6,034 bases of DNA from Anaerolineae bacterium (GTDB taxonomy: Bacteria > Chloroflexota > Anaerolineae > Anaerolineales > Villigracilaceae): positions 448 through 6,481 of the forward strand of contig DNDO01000238.1 of assembly GCA_003484265.1 (NCBI GenBank), given 5' to 3'. Shown in pieces: positions 5,955 to 6,034 of the stretch. Below the pieces are notes generated by a model that was not told where the DNA came from, searched no databases, and saw only the letters and a list, made by a program, of their open reading frames with translations. Position numbers and translations under genes: made by a program. The stretch's first letter is position 1; the number at the start of each line of letters is the position of its first letter.

Positions 5955-6034
5955 CTATCCTGATAACATCCCTTCATACACCATAAATTCCCGCAACACT
6001 TCAGGGACGATCCATGCATATTCGTCGCGGAGGG
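5955..6034 (-). CDS. C-terminal fragment of an unidentified minus-strand protein
   Basis: Reading leftward from the window edge, one frame gives 25 residues (LRDEYAWIVPEVLREFMVYE, then GMLSG) and a TAG stop at 5957-5955. The amphipathic, acidic-aromatic sequence looks like a genuine protein end; of the other two frames, one stops early and one is open but cysteine-rich and protein-unlike. The gene would converge on the SRPBCC gene with a gap of 15 bp. Too little is present to name a family. Confidence 0.55.
   Translation of the reverse strand, partial: LRDEYAWIVPEVLREFMVYEGMLSG

Noticed and set aside
5944..5956. Small hairpin GCATT-TTC-AATGC between the SRPBCC gene and the right-edge fragment
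   Set aside because: The stem has only 5 bp, low GC content and no T-run, so it is not a convincing terminator.
1..6034. CRISPR array, tRNA or rRNA gene, transposase, toxin-antitoxin pair or defence cluster
   Set aside because: No regularly spaced repeats, cloverleaf-like segments, recombinase motifs or defence-gene signatures were seen on either strand.

Overview
The window reads as two pieces of unlike DNA joined inside one gene. Positions 1 to about 1,375 are very GC-rich: 60-base blocks counted by hand run 73-78% GC, and codons ending in A are almost absent. This part resembles betaproteobacterial (Burkholderiales-type) sequence. From about 1,375 to the right end, GC falls (a block at 1741-1800 is 48%), A-ending codons become common, and the proteins resemble those of Chloroflexota (Anaerolineae-like bacteria). 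Taxonomy is inferred from composition and protein style, not from a search. The switch falls at motif Ia of a DEAD-box helicase and keeps the reading frame. A chimeric metagenome contig is the simplest explanation; a genuine recombinant gene is the alternative.

Left region (1-1087): the 3' part of an integral-membrane MraY/WecA-type sugar-phosphate transferase. It overlaps the helicase start by ATGA.

Middle region (1084-3217): the DEAD-box helicase with a C-terminal DbpA-like RNA-binding domain ends at a strong intrinsic terminator. Immediately after it, a near-consensus promoter (TTGACA, 17 nt, TACACT) drives a SUI1/YciH-type translation factor. The -10 box lies only 7 nt before the ATG, so the mRNA should be leaderless.

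Right region (3214-6034): a minus-strand class I SAM-dependent methyltransferase of the Methyltransf_32 type converges on the SUI1 gene, with 4 bp of overlapping stop codons. It is divergent from an AraC-type regulator that carries a C-terminal GyrI-like ligand domain. The 151-bp divergent spacer holds a -10 box close to each gene start and a 40-bp element resembling a dispersed palindromic repeat family. The regulator is followed after 1 bp by an SRPBCC-fold protein, forming a tight two-gene operon. A 25-residue C-terminal fragment of another minus-strand gene closes the window.

Functionally, the helicase and SUI1 protein belong to RNA and translation biology, and the methyltransferase may do so too. 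The regulator and SRPBCC pair looks like a small-molecule-responsive unit. I do not see a defence system, CRISPR array, transposase, rRNA or tRNA here. The most notable signals are the helicase junction and the recurring promoter geometry with little or no 5' leader.
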